From Macrobrachium rosenbergii (lineage: Eukaryota; Arthropoda; Malacostraca; Decapoda; Palaemonidae), in the NCBI RefSeq assembly GCF_040412425.1, contig NC_089781.1, forward strand, positions 52,571,727 through 52,635,726: a stretch of 64,000 nt of DNA. The letters are read 5' to 3'. A program made the position numbers and the translations under genes. Under the pieces are notes generated by a model. It was not told where the DNA came from and searched no databases. It saw only the letters and a program-made list of their open reading frames with translations. Positions 21,640-33,840 of this stretch are shown here, piece after piece; the stretch's first letter is position 1, and each line of letters starts with the position of its first letter.

Positions 21640-21900
21640 CTTTTAAACAGGAAAATATAGTTCAGCGAGCTTCAAAACATAGGAATCCACACGTAGATCA
21701 TGCAAATCGAACAACTGCAAATATTTCTAAGCAAAGCATCTCGCTTCAGGTGGTTATTTTGCCATCTTGAAAATGACCGCCATCTTGGATTTTCAGTTGG
21801 TCAATCAGGCAGATTTGATTAGTATACCTTGGAGGACACTTGTGCCACCTTTGATGCTTGTATCATCATTTGCACGATTTTTCTGTTATCTGCCCCACTA
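21640..21900 (-). repeat. Element A right terminal inverted repeat
   Basis: Reverse complement of the left repeat at 16681-16952; its outer end reads TTATCTGCCCCACTA. Divergence between the two arms is about 15 percent by eye, so A is old. Confidence 0.95.
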
Positions 21901-22435
21901 CTTGTGCTGGTGGAAAAAATAAACTCCATGAAAAGCTGATGATATCTTTTAAGGTTTTCAGGTTAATTTTTTCTCCTCTCAAATCTTTATGATTAAGTAG
22001 AAATAAAGATTCTAGTACCCTGGACCCTTTAATGGTACCGACTAGGCACAGTTGACAACCGGTGGAATCTCTTCTGTCAAACTTTTAGAAAAATATAAAA
22101 AAACAACCTAGTGTAATTACCTTGGAATCCTATCCTCCAGTACAGAGCAAACCTAAAAAAAGTAAATATCGTCTTGACTCGATTCGACCCCCTCTTTGGG
22201 AGTGGAAGTTGGTCAAGGTTTCTATCCTTAGAAACTGATAAAAAAATATCAGCACTCAAGTTGGAAAATTATTTATGACTGAAATGTCGTCTAGAAAGAT
22301 AAAAAAAAAATGACATGGCTTATAGAAGCCACAACAAAAAGTCAGTCTGAAGATTGTTTATCAATAAAAAATATAAATAACAAATAAAAAAAATGATACT
22401 ATGAACAGTATTCAGGGTACCACTGTGCTTCCTGA
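21901..22435 (+). mobile_element. Ia-2, rest of 5' UTR and start of ORF1
   Basis: Continues the Ia 5' UTR (GTTTTCAGGTTAATTTTTTC) and ORF1 start (AGTAGAAATAAAGATTC) and runs through ORF1 to GGTACCACTGTGCTTCCTGA, where Ia-3 is inserted. ORF1 resumes at 29141. Confidence 0.8.
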
Positions 22436-22515
22436 CCCCCTCGATTTGTGACCACCTTGATGTGGTGAGGGCGCTCTTGAGCTGAAATCTATTCCCAGGT
22501 TTTAAGTCAAGTGTC
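22436..22515 (+). ncRNA. HDV-like ribozyme candidate at the Ia-3 5' end
   Basis: Same layout as 1877-1961: P1 CCCCCUC against GAGGGCG (one mismatch), P3 ACCAC/GUGGU, and a P4 region shortened by deletion. It starts exactly at the element boundary given by the target duplication. Confidence 0.45.
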
Positions 22516-22980
22516 AATATACCATTCTATATTCCTCTGAGTTAATTTTTGCAGAATTTTCCACTTTGCTAAAATTGTGGACCTGATAAATAGGAAAAGA
22601 TATAACTGGCATTGGGTTTTATATCTGAAGCTAAATAGTAGAACTGTGGTAGGATCGATATCTAAAGGGTGGAACTATTCTGCGGGGCAGGGCCATGGAT
22701 TCAGAGGGGTCTAGCTCTGGGGATAGGACTCTCGATATTCTATCCGGTTTGCCCATAAGATGATTAGGGTGGGGATGATTGTATTCTTGTAATACTCTCA
22801 GTCCTAGTTAGCAGGATTTAGCTTACTTGGGCCACTCTAATCGGATTGTGCCATCCTGTGGGGAGGTAGGGAGCGGACATTTGGGAGTCAGCTCAAGCTT
22901 GTGCCATTAGTGGCAGAATAAGCCTGAGCTAATGATATCTTTTAAAGTTTTCCAGGGTTTTTTTCCCTAATATTTGCTCT

Positions 22981-24760
22981 TTATGAATAGTAAGAACAAG
23001 AATAGAGTACCCTGGGCCCTCTGATGATACTGTTTTTGGCATAGATGACGGCCTCTGCACCTTGCACTTTTTGAAGACTGAAAATTCTCCAAATGTTGAT
23101 GACCCATGCGAGGAAAAGATACCCCTGTAAAAAATGACCTGGCATTGTCAAAGACCTAGCCATTCTTCTTTGAGCCAGATGTTTCTGTGCCTGTGTCCCT
23201 ATCTAAAAGAAGCAAATAGTTGAAACTTTTCAGCCCTTTGGAGCCTAAAAGAATAAATGAAAGTATAGACCTGACTCAGCCTTGGTTCCATTTTGATTCC
23301 TTTTTGGAGAATCAAACTGGTCAAGGTTTTTGAATTTACAAGCCGACCAAGAAATATCCTTCTTAAAATTGGAAAGTTACTTGTTGAACTGATGCCCATC
23401 ACAAGAGATGAGCACAAGACAAATTAAAAAAAAAGGAATGGTTGGTTGAAACAACGACCAGAATCCAATCAGAAAATTATCAAAATATTAAAACAGAACA
23501 TAAATATAAGTGTTACAAGGCATGATAAAATGAACGATGTACAAGGCACATTGATATTACGGGAAATCTGAAGAAGAAATACAAAAACAAATCAATATTT
23601 CTAGATTCATTGCAGAAAGATACAGCAATGTTGAAGACTGCGAACTATATGAGATCCTAAACAGTAAAGACAAAATAAATCTATCAGAAGATAGCAAAAA
23701 TAAAGTTCAGTGGCCAAACCTTGCCCTTGAAAATTAAAATACTGGGATTAAACAGGGAACTAAGACCTTATGTTCCCAAACCCATGGAATACAGAACCGT
23801 TACCAAATATGGCCATACAGCCATTATATGCAGAAAATTTTTCCCAGATATTGCCTATTGCAGTTCCCAGAACATAAAACACGCTGGGACTGTGGCCAAC
23901 CAAAATGCATAATTGGCCTAGAACATCATGCCGAGCTAAAACATGTGCATTCTATATTACAATACCGAACTTAAATTACTACAAGAACGAACTGGAATGT
24001 CAATCAAGGAAAGCAAAGTTAGAACTAAAGTGAGAAGTTGAATGACCTAACTAAGAAAGTTAGGTATGCGAGTACTTCAAAAATCCAAACAATACCCAAA
24101 CTGAAGTAAATGACAATAAAAATAAAGAAATATCATAAAATTACATGATCAAAAGAATTCTTCTATGGAAATTTCATACAACAGTGACATTATCACAGTT
24201 GACAATAGATTTACCTCCTTACCGAAATAGATGCGAATATTGACATAGAAAGACAAAGAAGAATTAAAATCGCAAGAATGTGATAAACGGATAACACAGC
24301 TTGGAAGAGGCAACTAGATAAGACCCACCTAATTCCACAATCAAAGCTGTAAAAAGATAAATAACCCACCGATCTCACCAAAAGCTTAAGTTCAGAAACA
24401 GCACTAAATCAAACATTCCACTGTCTCCATAGTAACAATAATATCTCTAGGAGTAGAATCACAAAATTCAGATGAAATGGAAAACCAACACATAGATAAC
24501 TCGGATGAAAGCAAAGAAATTGACCCATCACCAATTATAGGCACCACAAGAAAAACCAAGAAGGAACAACAAACTAATGAACATGAAGATACATATGGTT
24601 GTAGTAAATGCTTTGTAGCAATGTACAAAAATAAAACTATAACTAAAAGCCTAACCAACACTGCCAGAAATTTCATGAGGTATAGGAATAAGGAAAAAAC
24701 AAACATCAAATATCACAAAAAGAAGGTTGCATAATGTGCTGAACATTTTAGAATATTACA
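22981..24760 (+). pseudogene. Ia-3 ORF1, zinc-knuckle gag-like protein
   Basis: Begins at the ATG-containing TTTATGAATAGTAAG shared with other copies. Mid-protein remnants are WLVETTTRIQSENYQ near 23445, LPLKIKILGLNRELRPYVPK at 23728-23790, then YGHTAIIC and a damaged knuckle cluster to about 23950. A 3' block (24477-24734) has YGCSKCFVAMYKNKTI and TARNFMRYRNKEK, matching the end of Ia-1 ORF1. Stops and shifts are frequent. Confidence 0.65.
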
Positions 24761-24989
24761 AAGAAAAACATATCAGTGTTGTACATAATATTCTAAAAAA
24801 AATAAAAATGGAAAAATTATATCAAGATAGTAAAAATGTAAGTCAACGAAAGTCAACTTAAAAAACAAAAAAAAAATGAATCAAGACCTACAAAAATACA
24901 AATTAACTTATAACAAATTAAGAAAAAAAAAATAATCAGCTCAAATAATTTAGAATAATTTAACCATTCATATTACACCATTCAATCGT

Positions 24990-25840
24990 TATATAATTCA
25001 ATGGAGACATAAATGGATAATTATTAAAGAGAATGCACTTGAGAAGTCCAACGACTTATAAGTGAAACAGACTTAGTGATTATATGTATACAACGTTGGA
25101 AAATTTGTTCCAAATATGGGTAAATATCTGCACTAGCCACAACATCGAGGAAAATGAAAATGTGAATTTAGGAACAGCAATATGTGTCCTGTAATAAACT
25201 GATATATGGCAGAGTAGATATAGATTACACTGATTACAAATTTCAGCTTAATAACAGTGAAAATAGAAAATAATTTGTTTGATATTATTAACTCATATAG
25301 CCAGCCTAATAAAAAGTATGATTTAAACATATTACAGAAAATAATAAAAGATTAAGAATCATATTAATTGTAGGAGATTTCAATACACATAATCCAATAT
25401 GGGACTAACAATATTACACAAGGATAAAGATGGAAAAAATAGAAAACTTGATGAACTATGTGTCTCTGTTGTCTGAATGACAACAAAGTATCGTATTGCT
25501 CAAGAACCCATGGAACATTTTCCTCAATAGATGTCACCCTTTGTTCAACAAATATAGTTGACAAACTAGATTGGAACTCTTGTAATGTGATTCCTACTCA
25601 AGTGATCGTTTTCCATAATATCCTTATTAAATAATAAACCAGAAATGCATACACTCCTCATTATAACATACAAAAAGCAGATTGAGACATTTTAACCTGC
25701 ATACCAGAAATATACCGCTCATGGTATTTGAGAAATCCCAATGAGACAAACGAATTCTTTGTATCTTTCATTAAAGAGCAACAGACAGAACCTCAATTTT
25801 CATAATCAATCAATCAAGCAGCTCCTCATTCAAAGCCCTG
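24990..25840 (+). pseudogene. Ia-3 ORF2, AP-endonuclease domain
   Basis: Remnants of the same endonuclease as in Ia-1: an NGDINGXLLK-like start near 25000, then SYSQPNKKYDLN, a VGDFNTHNPIWD block at about 25372-25408, SSIDVTLCSTN near 25530 and SDRFP near 25600 (His of SDHxP changed to Arg). Numerous frameshifts. Confidence 0.65.
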
Positions 25841-25989
25841 TAATAAAAACATAAAAAGTCCCTGGTGAATCAGATGATCTATCTGAATTAGTACAAAAAA
25901 CACTCTAGCAAGAAAGGTAAGATACACATAAGCAGAAAGATTCAGTAAATAAATAAATAAAACCATTCTTGGAAAGAAGTATGTAAAAA

Positions 25990-27400
25990 TGACCATTGTA
26001 CTATGAAACAGATGCATTGAAACCTTTATGCCGGAAATATCAGCAAATTCAGAAAGAAGTCATAAAAGGTAAAATAATATCTTGGAGGTCCTATGTATCG
26101 GAAATAACAAGTGAAACATTCATTCAAAAAAGTATGGGAAAAATTCCAAAAAATAAATGGAACAAACATTAGACCACCCAGGCAAGCTATATTAGATAAT
26201 GGCTAAAAAATTTTAGATCCCTTCGAAATTAGTAACATACTTGGGGAAAGTTTTGCCAAAATAAGCAGTGACCAAAATTTGGACAAACATTTCAAAATGT
26301 AAAGAATAAAGCAGAATCTATAATACTTAATTTTGAAACAAAGAATATTATAATAAAGTTCAATATGGAAAAGTTGGAATATGCTCTCTTGAACAGCAAT
26401 AAATCTGCTCCTGGAGGTGATGATATATGCTGAAATGATTTGCCACCTAGCACTTTTTGGCAAATCATACTTATCAAAAACACAATCATTTATGGTTCAG
26501 AAACTTTTTCCAGATGAATGGCGAAATACCATAATAAGTTCCTGCTCTGAAACATGGAAGATCCTAGTAATGTGAACAATTACCAGACCAATCTCTTTAA
26601 CAAGTTGTCTATGCAAGTTGTTGGAGAAAATGGCTCAAATGCGCGACTTACTGGCATCCGTGAAAATAAAATTTTAATTCTTTTTCCCAGTTTGGCTCAC
26701 AACGTAATCGATCTACATTAGATTCACTATCTAATTTGGAAGACCACATACGTAGAGGATTTGAAAGAAAGCAAATTACAGTAGCTGTCTTTTTTGACAT
26801 CCAAAAGGCATACGACACTACATGGAGGTATACACTATTAAAATCATTACATAATAACATACGCGGCCATCTTCCTTAAAGTTATTGAAAACTTTATGAC
26901 TGATCGCACTTTCGAGGTGGGAATAGATAATGTTTATTCCAAGACATTTCCGCACTTGAAATGAGTTCAAGGGTGTCTTATTGGTACTCTGTTTACATTA
27001 GCAATTAATGATATCAGTAACATGCTACCGGTCGGAATTAAAAGCAACCTGTATATGGATGATTTTGCCATATATTATACAGCATGCACTTGCGTAAGCA
27101 TGCAAGATGAATGATTAACAAAGCCACAATAAAAATAGATGAATGGACCTCATCATGTGAAACTAGATTTTCCGTAGAAAAACTCAAGCTGTCATGTTTG
27201 TAAAATAAAAAGTGGAAAAAAAGGTGAAGAAATGAATTGAAAATCCAGAAACCATAATATACCAGTTAGCCAAACTGCAAAATTTTTAGGATTAATATTT
27301 GATGCACACCTGAATTGGAAAGCCCTTATAAATAATTTACATAAAATCAAAATACAAAAGGGCGCTAAGTCTAATTAAAAAACTATCTCACACAAATTGG
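25990..27400 (+). pseudogene. Ia-3 ORF2, reverse transcriptase
   Basis: Visible in order: KVWEKFQKINGTNIRPPRQA near 26130, SAPGGDDIC near 26408, NNYQTNLFNKLSMQ (the NNYRPISL region, shifted) near 26570, VAVFFDIQKAYDTTWRY near 26785 with the catalytic Asp present, a damaged GVPQGS block near 26965, and YMDDFAIYYTA near 27054 with both Asp present. Breaks occur throughout, but the catalytic motifs are better kept than in Ia-1. Confidence 0.75.
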
Positions 27401-28720
27401 GGAGCTGATAGACATATTCTTAACATACTGTATAAAGCAACAGTCTTATCAATCATTGACTACTGAAGTGAAATATATGGTTCAGCGTCAGAAGCAGTAC
27501 TGAAAATATTAGATCCAATTCACAATGAAGCACTTAGAATATGCACAGGAGCATTTAGATCCTCACCAGTCTCATCAATACCAAGTCGAATCTTGAACTG
27601 CCACTGTTCGTCCATGGGAGTTCATAACAATGAAAAGTGCATTAAGAATCCAAGACAAGTGATTCACCAACAAAAATCTATTATTGGATCTAAAGGGATA
27701 TTTTTAAACAATCATCCACCTCCTTTCCCAATTAGAGCTAATAGATTGTTTGAGTCACTGAACATAGATATACAAGTACATTCAACAGGGAAGTTACCAC
27801 CCTTGTGGACCGTGAATAAAGTAAGGACTTGCACACAGTTGAAATATTTATCAAGAAGTTCCTCATATACCCCAGAACACCATTGACGAAAACCATAGAT
27901 CATATAAGACAAAAACGTTCACATTACGCGATTTATACGGAATGGGTCTAAATCTGGACATGGAGTAGGATATGCAGCTATATCCCAGAACAAAGTCATA
28001 TCAGTTATCTTTACCTAATAAAGCCTCAGTCTTCACAGCAGAGTTGTGTGCAATCACAGTAATACTATCAAATGATACAGCAAATATCATTCAATAATTT
28101 TGTTATTTTTAGCGACTCAGAAGCGCTATGAAGCTGTTCAAGGTTACTACTCAAAAAATAATATTGTACATGAAATTAAATATAGACTCACAAATTTTAT
28201 AGTAATGGAAAAAATATTGAAATATGTTGGATCCCTGCCCATGTAAGGTTAAAATAAAGGAAGCTGATAAAGCAGCTAAAGAAGCTTGATCCCTGGCAAG
28301 AGCAAATGTAAAAATCCCAATTAGTGATTACATAGGTGATATAAAAACAAACATTGTAAATAAATGGCAAAATATATGGAATGATGAACCTGAAAATAAT
28401 AAATTGACAGATAAAATCAGTGTTGGAAAATGGAACTCATCATGTCTGAGAGAGAGAGACGCAAACAAGTTATTCTGACTTCTGCAGGCTTAGGCCATGC
28501 TCATTTGACACATGGACACTTGATGAACAGTTCACATGGCCCTCCTTCCGAATGCCCAGAATGCAAGTGGTGATAACAGTCAAACATGTGTTGTGTGACT
28601 GTCAGAATATAATCAACGGCGAGAACATCAACCTTTGGAAACCGTCGATGGGAAGTTTTATCGGAATCTTATACGTTTTTCAGACGTTCACAATTTTTAA
28701 CTTTCATGAAGAATTGTAAC
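27401..28720 (+). pseudogene. Ia-3 ORF2, RNase H and C-terminal region
   Basis: A connection region includes RNPRQVIHQQKS (27593-27886 open stretch) and PPLWTVNKVRTCTQLKYLSR. RNase H remnants are an IYTEW-like block near 27930, KASVFTAELCAI near 28022, NNFVIFSDSEA near 28095 and an EADKAAKEA-like block near 28260. A terminal HLTHGH and C-x2-C / KHVLCDC motif lies near 28500-28600. Confidence 0.7.
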
Positions 28721-29093
28721 TTATCAGGCAAAATATAAAGTAAGTAAATAATGAAAATACAAGAAGCCCTTAGGGCGTTTAAAAAAATATGTAATTTATT
28801 TTGAATTTAATTTTTATTTTTTGAAATTTTTCTTTTCTTTTTAAACTTTAATTTTTTTTTGTATGTATGAAACGAGCAAATGCACTTATCCTATACGTAT
28901 GTTTCAGAGGAAGTAAACATGTTCATTATACGGTTTTTCTTTTGAACTTCATTTTTCATTTTATTCACTCTCATGCGCATGACCTATTTGGTCCCAGTTC
29001 TGAAGCTATGTCCTAGACCTGACATTTCATCCTAATTCTTTGGGCCAGCCCTATGAGAGCTGATAGTCAGCTCAGTGGTCTGGTTAAATCATT

Positions 29094-29140
<47 letters not shown>
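28721..29140 (+). mobile_element. Ia-3 3' UTR with (TAA)n tail
   Basis: Shows the conserved block GACCTATTTGGTCCCAG near 28981, CCTAGACCTGACATTTCATCC, GGTTAAATCATTTT and a pure (TAA)n run of about 43 nt at 29098-29140. The target duplication follows immediately. Confidence 0.9.
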
Positions 29141-29141
<1 letters not shown>

Positions 29142-29359
29142 TGCTTCTTAGAATAACAATGAACCAGTTGAAAAGAAAATTTGCTATCAGACTCACATAA
29201 AAAGATACTCAAAAAGTACAGGATTGTAGACTATGCAGCCCAGCTAGTAAACAGATCAATAAACAAATATTAAAAATCGCAAATAAAATTTGAAAGGGTC
29301 AAAATCTACCACAGAAAATAAATTTTAGAGCCAATCCAGAGAAGTCAGACCATATGTCC
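29141..29359 (+). mobile_element. Ia-2, continuing ORF1 fragment
   Basis: Matches Ia-1 3370-3590 (GAACCAGTTGAAAAGAAAA, then GAAGTCAGACCATATGTCC). It resumes ORF1 after the Ia-3 insertion and is cut again at the 5' end of Ia-4. I did not find its continuation beyond Ia-4. Confidence 0.8.
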
Positions 29360-29443
29360 GCCCCTCGATTTGGGACCACCTTGATGTGATAGGGGGCTCT
29401 TGAACCCCAAGGAATCTGCTCCCGGGTTTGAGCCCAAAGGGTC
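29360..29443 (+). ncRNA. HDV-like ribozyme candidate at the Ia-4 5' end
   Basis: P1 GCCCCU pairs with AGGGGGC (one bulge), P3 is ACCAC against GUGAU, and P4 is CUUGAACCC against GGGUUUGAG. Near P2 the Ia-1 CUUGG...CCAAG pairing potential becomes UUUGG...CCAAA, a two-sided change that keeps pairing. Confidence 0.45.
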
Positions 29444-29979
29444 CCATATATCATTCTGTATTTCTTTGAATTAATTTTTGCGGAATTTTCCGATTTTGCT
29501 AAAATTTATTGGACCTGATAAACAGGAAAAGATATCACAACTGGGATTGGGTTTATATCTGAAGCTAAATAGTGGGAACAGTAGTAGGACCATCAACTGC
29601 CCGATAATGTTCAGACCTGAGAGGTATCAGGCGGAACTATTTTTTAGGGCTGGACCACGGATTCCAGGGGGGTCTGGTTCTGGGGATAGGACTCTTGGTA
29701 TTCTATCTGGTTTGCCCATAACATGATTAGGGTGGGGATGATTTTATTCTGGTAATACTCTCTGTCCTGGCAAGCGGGTTTGGCTTACACTTGGGCCTTC
29801 CTGTGGAGTAGGGTAGGGAGCAGACATTTGGAGTCAGTTCTCACTTGTGCCATTGTGGTGGAAGATAAACTCCATGAAAGTCTGATGATATCTGTAAGGT
29901 TTTCGGGTATTTTTTTTTTTTTACTGAAATCTTTATGCTGAGTAATTTTAAGATTCAAGTACCCTGGGCCCTCTGATGG

Positions 29980-31540
29980 CATTGTTGTGGCACAGACGTG
30001 ACGACCGCTGCTGTAGCACAGAGCAAATCTTCTTGCATGGAAATGGACAGATTCTCTGGATAATCCAAATAATCCAAATCAAGTGAGTATTAAAATCTTA
30101 ATACCTTATAAAACTCCCAAAAGACTAAATACTGACATATTTAACCTTGACTCACTTCGACTCCTCTTTGGGGTGGAAGTTGAATCAAGGATTTCTTTAA
30201 ATGGAAACTGACCAAAATATTTCAGCTTTAAAACTGGAAAATTTTTTTATTAATAGACATCAACAACAGATATGTCGTTCTGACAAATAAAGGAAAAACT
30301 GGCTTATAGAGAAGCCACAAGAAAAGTCAGTCTGAAGACTACTAGTCATTGAGAAATATAGACAGTATTAACATAAAAGTGAAAAAACACGATACTTTGA
30401 ATAGCATTCAGGGTACCATTGCTATTGGACTCTCTCATAAAAAGATACCCAAAGGTCCAAGATTGTGAAGTATATATTGTACCAAGTAAAAACAGCAATA
30501 GAGAAATAATTAAAATAGCAAAAATAAAATTTGAGGGTGAAGATCTACCTCAAAAAATAAAAATCTTAGGCCAAAATAGAGAGTTAAGACCCTAGGTCCC
30601 AAAGCCACTGCAGTATCAAAATTGCAGTAAGTATGGGCACACAAAGAAAAATTGTCGCAGTAGACCAGTGGAAGTATAAGTGAACCTAAGTGTGAAAACT
30701 GTGGGCAGAATCATCATGTAAGATCCAAGAATGCATGTATTATATATTCAATACGGAATTCAAATACTACAAGAACAGACAGGGATGTCTATAAAAAGAG
30801 GCTTAGTTAGATTAAAAGTGAGAGGAATCAAGATCCGTCTAAGAAACATAAATATTCTTCAGTAACGAGCAAATAATGAAGCAAACGCAAACAGATAGAA
30901 GTAACAGAGCACAGAAAAGTAAGCTTCAAGAGAAGAAATTAGTAATTTAGAAATAAAAATAAAGTGGTAAACAATAAAGAAACAGTACAAATGAGAAGGA
31001 TATCTTATGCAGTTCATTTGGAAATGTTAATGCAAGTAGAAACACAGGAGGATGTTACTACCCAGAAGTAACAGAGGAGGGTCGTGATGGAATGGAAATT
31101 AAAGATAAGACCTTTGGAGAGACACCACCCAAAACAGAAGAAACCAACTATTATTAGAGAAACATCCAGTTAAACCAAAGATAAAGGATATGAAAAGGAG
31201 CAAAAACAAAAACAAGCTAAGAATATGCTGTGCCTTTATCTCCTAAAATAATAGTAAAACCTAGAAAGGCAGATGTCGAAAACAGTAGAAGAAGTAGAGA
31301 GAGAATCATACCATAGATAATCATGGTACAAGAGCAAATGAAAAAGAAATATACAAGACAATACCTGTGGATGTAATGATTGTTTCATGGATTATGCAAT
31401 AACAACAAAACAACGAAAGATGATTTAACAAACATTATAAGAAATTTTGTGTTAAATACAGAAAAAAGAAACCACAGTTTGAGTACCCATGAAAAAGGTT
31501 TCATGTGCATTAGTATATTATAAAGAAAAACAAATGAATG
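29980..31540 (+). pseudogene. Ia-4 ORF1, zinc-knuckle gag-like protein
   Basis: Aligns with Ia-1 ORF1. Stretches include LAYREATRKVSLK-like sequence near 30300, LPQKIKILGQNRELRP near 30550, a NCSKYGHTKKNCRS-like knuckle near 30620, and CENCGQNHHVRSKNAC-like sequence near 30695. A Lys-rich tail runs to about 31540. Frameshifts about every 100 nt make it non-functional. Confidence 0.65.
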
Positions 31541-31609
31541 TCGTGAGTAAATTATTAGAAAAAATACAAGTTGATAATACAAAAAAAAAGAGAGTAAAAC
31601 TCGACCACT

Positions 31610-33840
31610 ATAACAACATATTTCCAATAGCTATGTTATACAATGGAACGTAAGTGGTCTACAGACCAGATTACACCTAGGAGAAGTACAACGGTTATTA
31701 AAAGAATACAGACAATGATATTATGTTTATAACATGTAGCAAACAATATCGACAATAGTAAATATACCTTAGTATCAACATCACGAGAGGAAGAAGAAAT
31801 TTAGGTACTGCTATACGTACATAACAAGAGTACGTCATAACTAAGTACCTATAAACTTTGCTGATCTGGAAATATAAAGTATTAGGATACGAATAAAAAA
31901 CGATAATTATGTAATCTATAATTTATACAACCAACCCAATAAAAATTATGACTGACAAAACTAAAGAATTACGTAATAATGGCAAGGAACCTACATTAAT
32001 AGTAGGTGATTTTAATGCTCACAACCCGATGTGGGACTGTAATTGTATAGACTCAAATAGAGAGGGAAGTAAAATAGAAGAATTCGTAGATTCATATGAC
32101 ATGTGTTGTATAAATGATAACGAAATCAGCACATATTTTTCTGAAACACATGGAACATTTTTCTAAATCGACTTAACTCTGTCACACAACAAACATAATA
32201 GACAGATTAGTTGGAACACAGTTGACAGCTTGCATACAAGTGATCATTTTCCCAATATTGATTTCATTATTACAAATAATCCCGCAAGCATGCCTCTCAA
32301 TATAAATTTATAAAGCAGATTGGGAGCAATATGAATTCCACACTAGGAATATCCCGCCATTTGAATATTTAAAAGAACATAATGAAATTTAATAAATTTC
32401 TTATTGATTTCATTACAAATGCTGCTGATAAAGCAATACCAAAATCCAAATCTCATCCAACAAAACACAAAGTCCATGGTGGTCTGAAAAACTAACAGAA
32501 TTAATAAAAATAAAACACCAAATTGGAAGACGATTAGATCTTTAAATAGAAAATTCCAGTAAAATAAACAAACATTACAGTATTAGAAGAACTTTACAAG
32601 AGTAGCCATATTATTATTAAATTGATACATTAAAACCTCTATACAACAAAATATTTGCAAAATTTAAAGAAAGTAATTCAGGAAGAATCATTTCATAGAG
32701 GAAATATGTATCAGATCTCTCTAATAATACTCCCATGCAAAATATGGGAAAGATTGAAATAAATGGTATATGTTGAAGCCACAGGCATGCCATAGTAAAA
32801 GATGGGAAAAGAATACTTGATACTTAGAAATAAGTAATATAATAAGTGAAAATTTGTAAAAGCAAGTAGTGACCAAAAAATTTAGATGAGCATTTCCACT
32901 GAAAATAGTATAGAATTAATAACAATAAATTTTGAAACAGTAGAAGATATATATTATAATAGAAAATTTAATATGGAAGAGTTGGAATTTGCTCTGTTGA
33001 ACAGCAATAAATCTGCCCCTGGGAGGTAACAGTATTTGTTTTGAAATGATCAGCCCATTTATTTGTAAAACATGCTATTAGAGTTTTATAACCCTTATGG
33101 TTTCGGCATTTATTTCGATAAATGGCGTAAAGCTATATTATTCCTATCCCCAAAACTGGAAAAGATCCCAGTAATGTAAACAGTACAAACCAATTTCTCC
33201 AACAAGTTGTTTATGCAAATTACTAGAAGAAAATGGTGGATACTTGACTAACATGGCACATTCGAGAAAATAAAATTTTGATTCCCACTCAATTCAGGTC
33301 ACCGTGTAACAGATCTACACTGGATTCTCTGTATCTAACTTGGAAGACCACATATGAAGAGGATTTGAACGAGAAACAAATTACTGTACCGCTTTTTGAC
33401 ATTGAAATAAAACAGCATCCGTGGACATTTACCTGGTTTGTCCAAAACTGTTTTAACCGGATGCCAGTGAGAATTTATGATGCCATGTATTATATTTTCC
33501 ACTTTGAAAATGGTGTTCCACAAAGGCGTCCTTAGTGTCCTGTTGCTGGCAGTAAATGATAGCCAGTAATAATCTACCAATCAGATTAAAAGTAACTCGT
33601 ATATGGATAGTTTGCCATATATTATTCAGCATCTTGCATAAAACGTGCAGAACAGATCATTGATAAAACTATAATAAAAAAATAGATGAATGGGCCTCAT
33701 CTGTACGCTTTAAATTCTCTATACAAAAAACTCAGGCGGTAATGTTTTGTGAAACAAAAAGTGGAAAAAAGGTGAAGAAACGAATTTAAAAATCAGAAAT
33801 CATTCCATACCAATTGGCCATTTAAACAGGAAAGCCCACA
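31610..33840 (+). pseudogene. Ia-4 ORF2, endonuclease and reverse transcriptase
   Basis: Endonuclease: an open stretch 31948-32166 contains TLIVGDFNAHNPMWDCN and NEISTYFSETHG; SDHFPN lies near 32240. RT: SAPGR near 33015, PKTGKDPSNVN near 33150, RSTLDSLYLTWKTTYEEDL near 33310, a degraded A motif (LFDIEIKQHP), ENGVPQRRP near 33508 and a broken YMD block near 33600. It is more decayed in RT than Ia-3. Confidence 0.75.

Larger units (their letters stand above)
16681..21900 (+). mobile_element. Long-TIR DNA transposon A (DDE + FEN1-like nuclease family), degraded
   Basis: A 5220-bp element bounded by inverted repeats of about 265 bp beginning TAGTGGGGCAGATAA, inserted in the 5' UTR of Ia-2. Flanks are CTTT (16677-16680) and CTTG (21901-21904), and the uninterrupted UTR reads CTTG here, so a 4-bp duplication with one later change fits. 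It encodes on the plus strand a decayed version of the large protein seen more completely in element C: zinc modules, transposase-like core, PIN/FEN1-like nuclease, Cys-rich tail. It also holds a SINE, a solo LTR and an 808-bp internal deletion. The nearest group I know is Academ (XPG-bearing), which is reported with 3-4 bp duplications; this is an inference. Confidence 0.85.
22436..29140 (+). mobile_element. I-superfamily LINE, copy Ia-3, full length
   Basis: It has a 5' UTR of about 550 bp, ORF1, ORF2 (endonuclease, RT, RNase H), 3' UTR and a long (TAA)n tail, inserted inside ORF1 of Ia-2. The duplication is GTGCTTCCTGA (22425-22435) versus GTGCTTCTTAG (29141-29151), 11 bp with three differences. 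These flanks place the first base of the element at 22436, the first C of the CCCCCTC ribozyme-like P1 strand. All reading frames are interrupted. At 6705 bp it gives the natural length of the family. Confidence 0.85.
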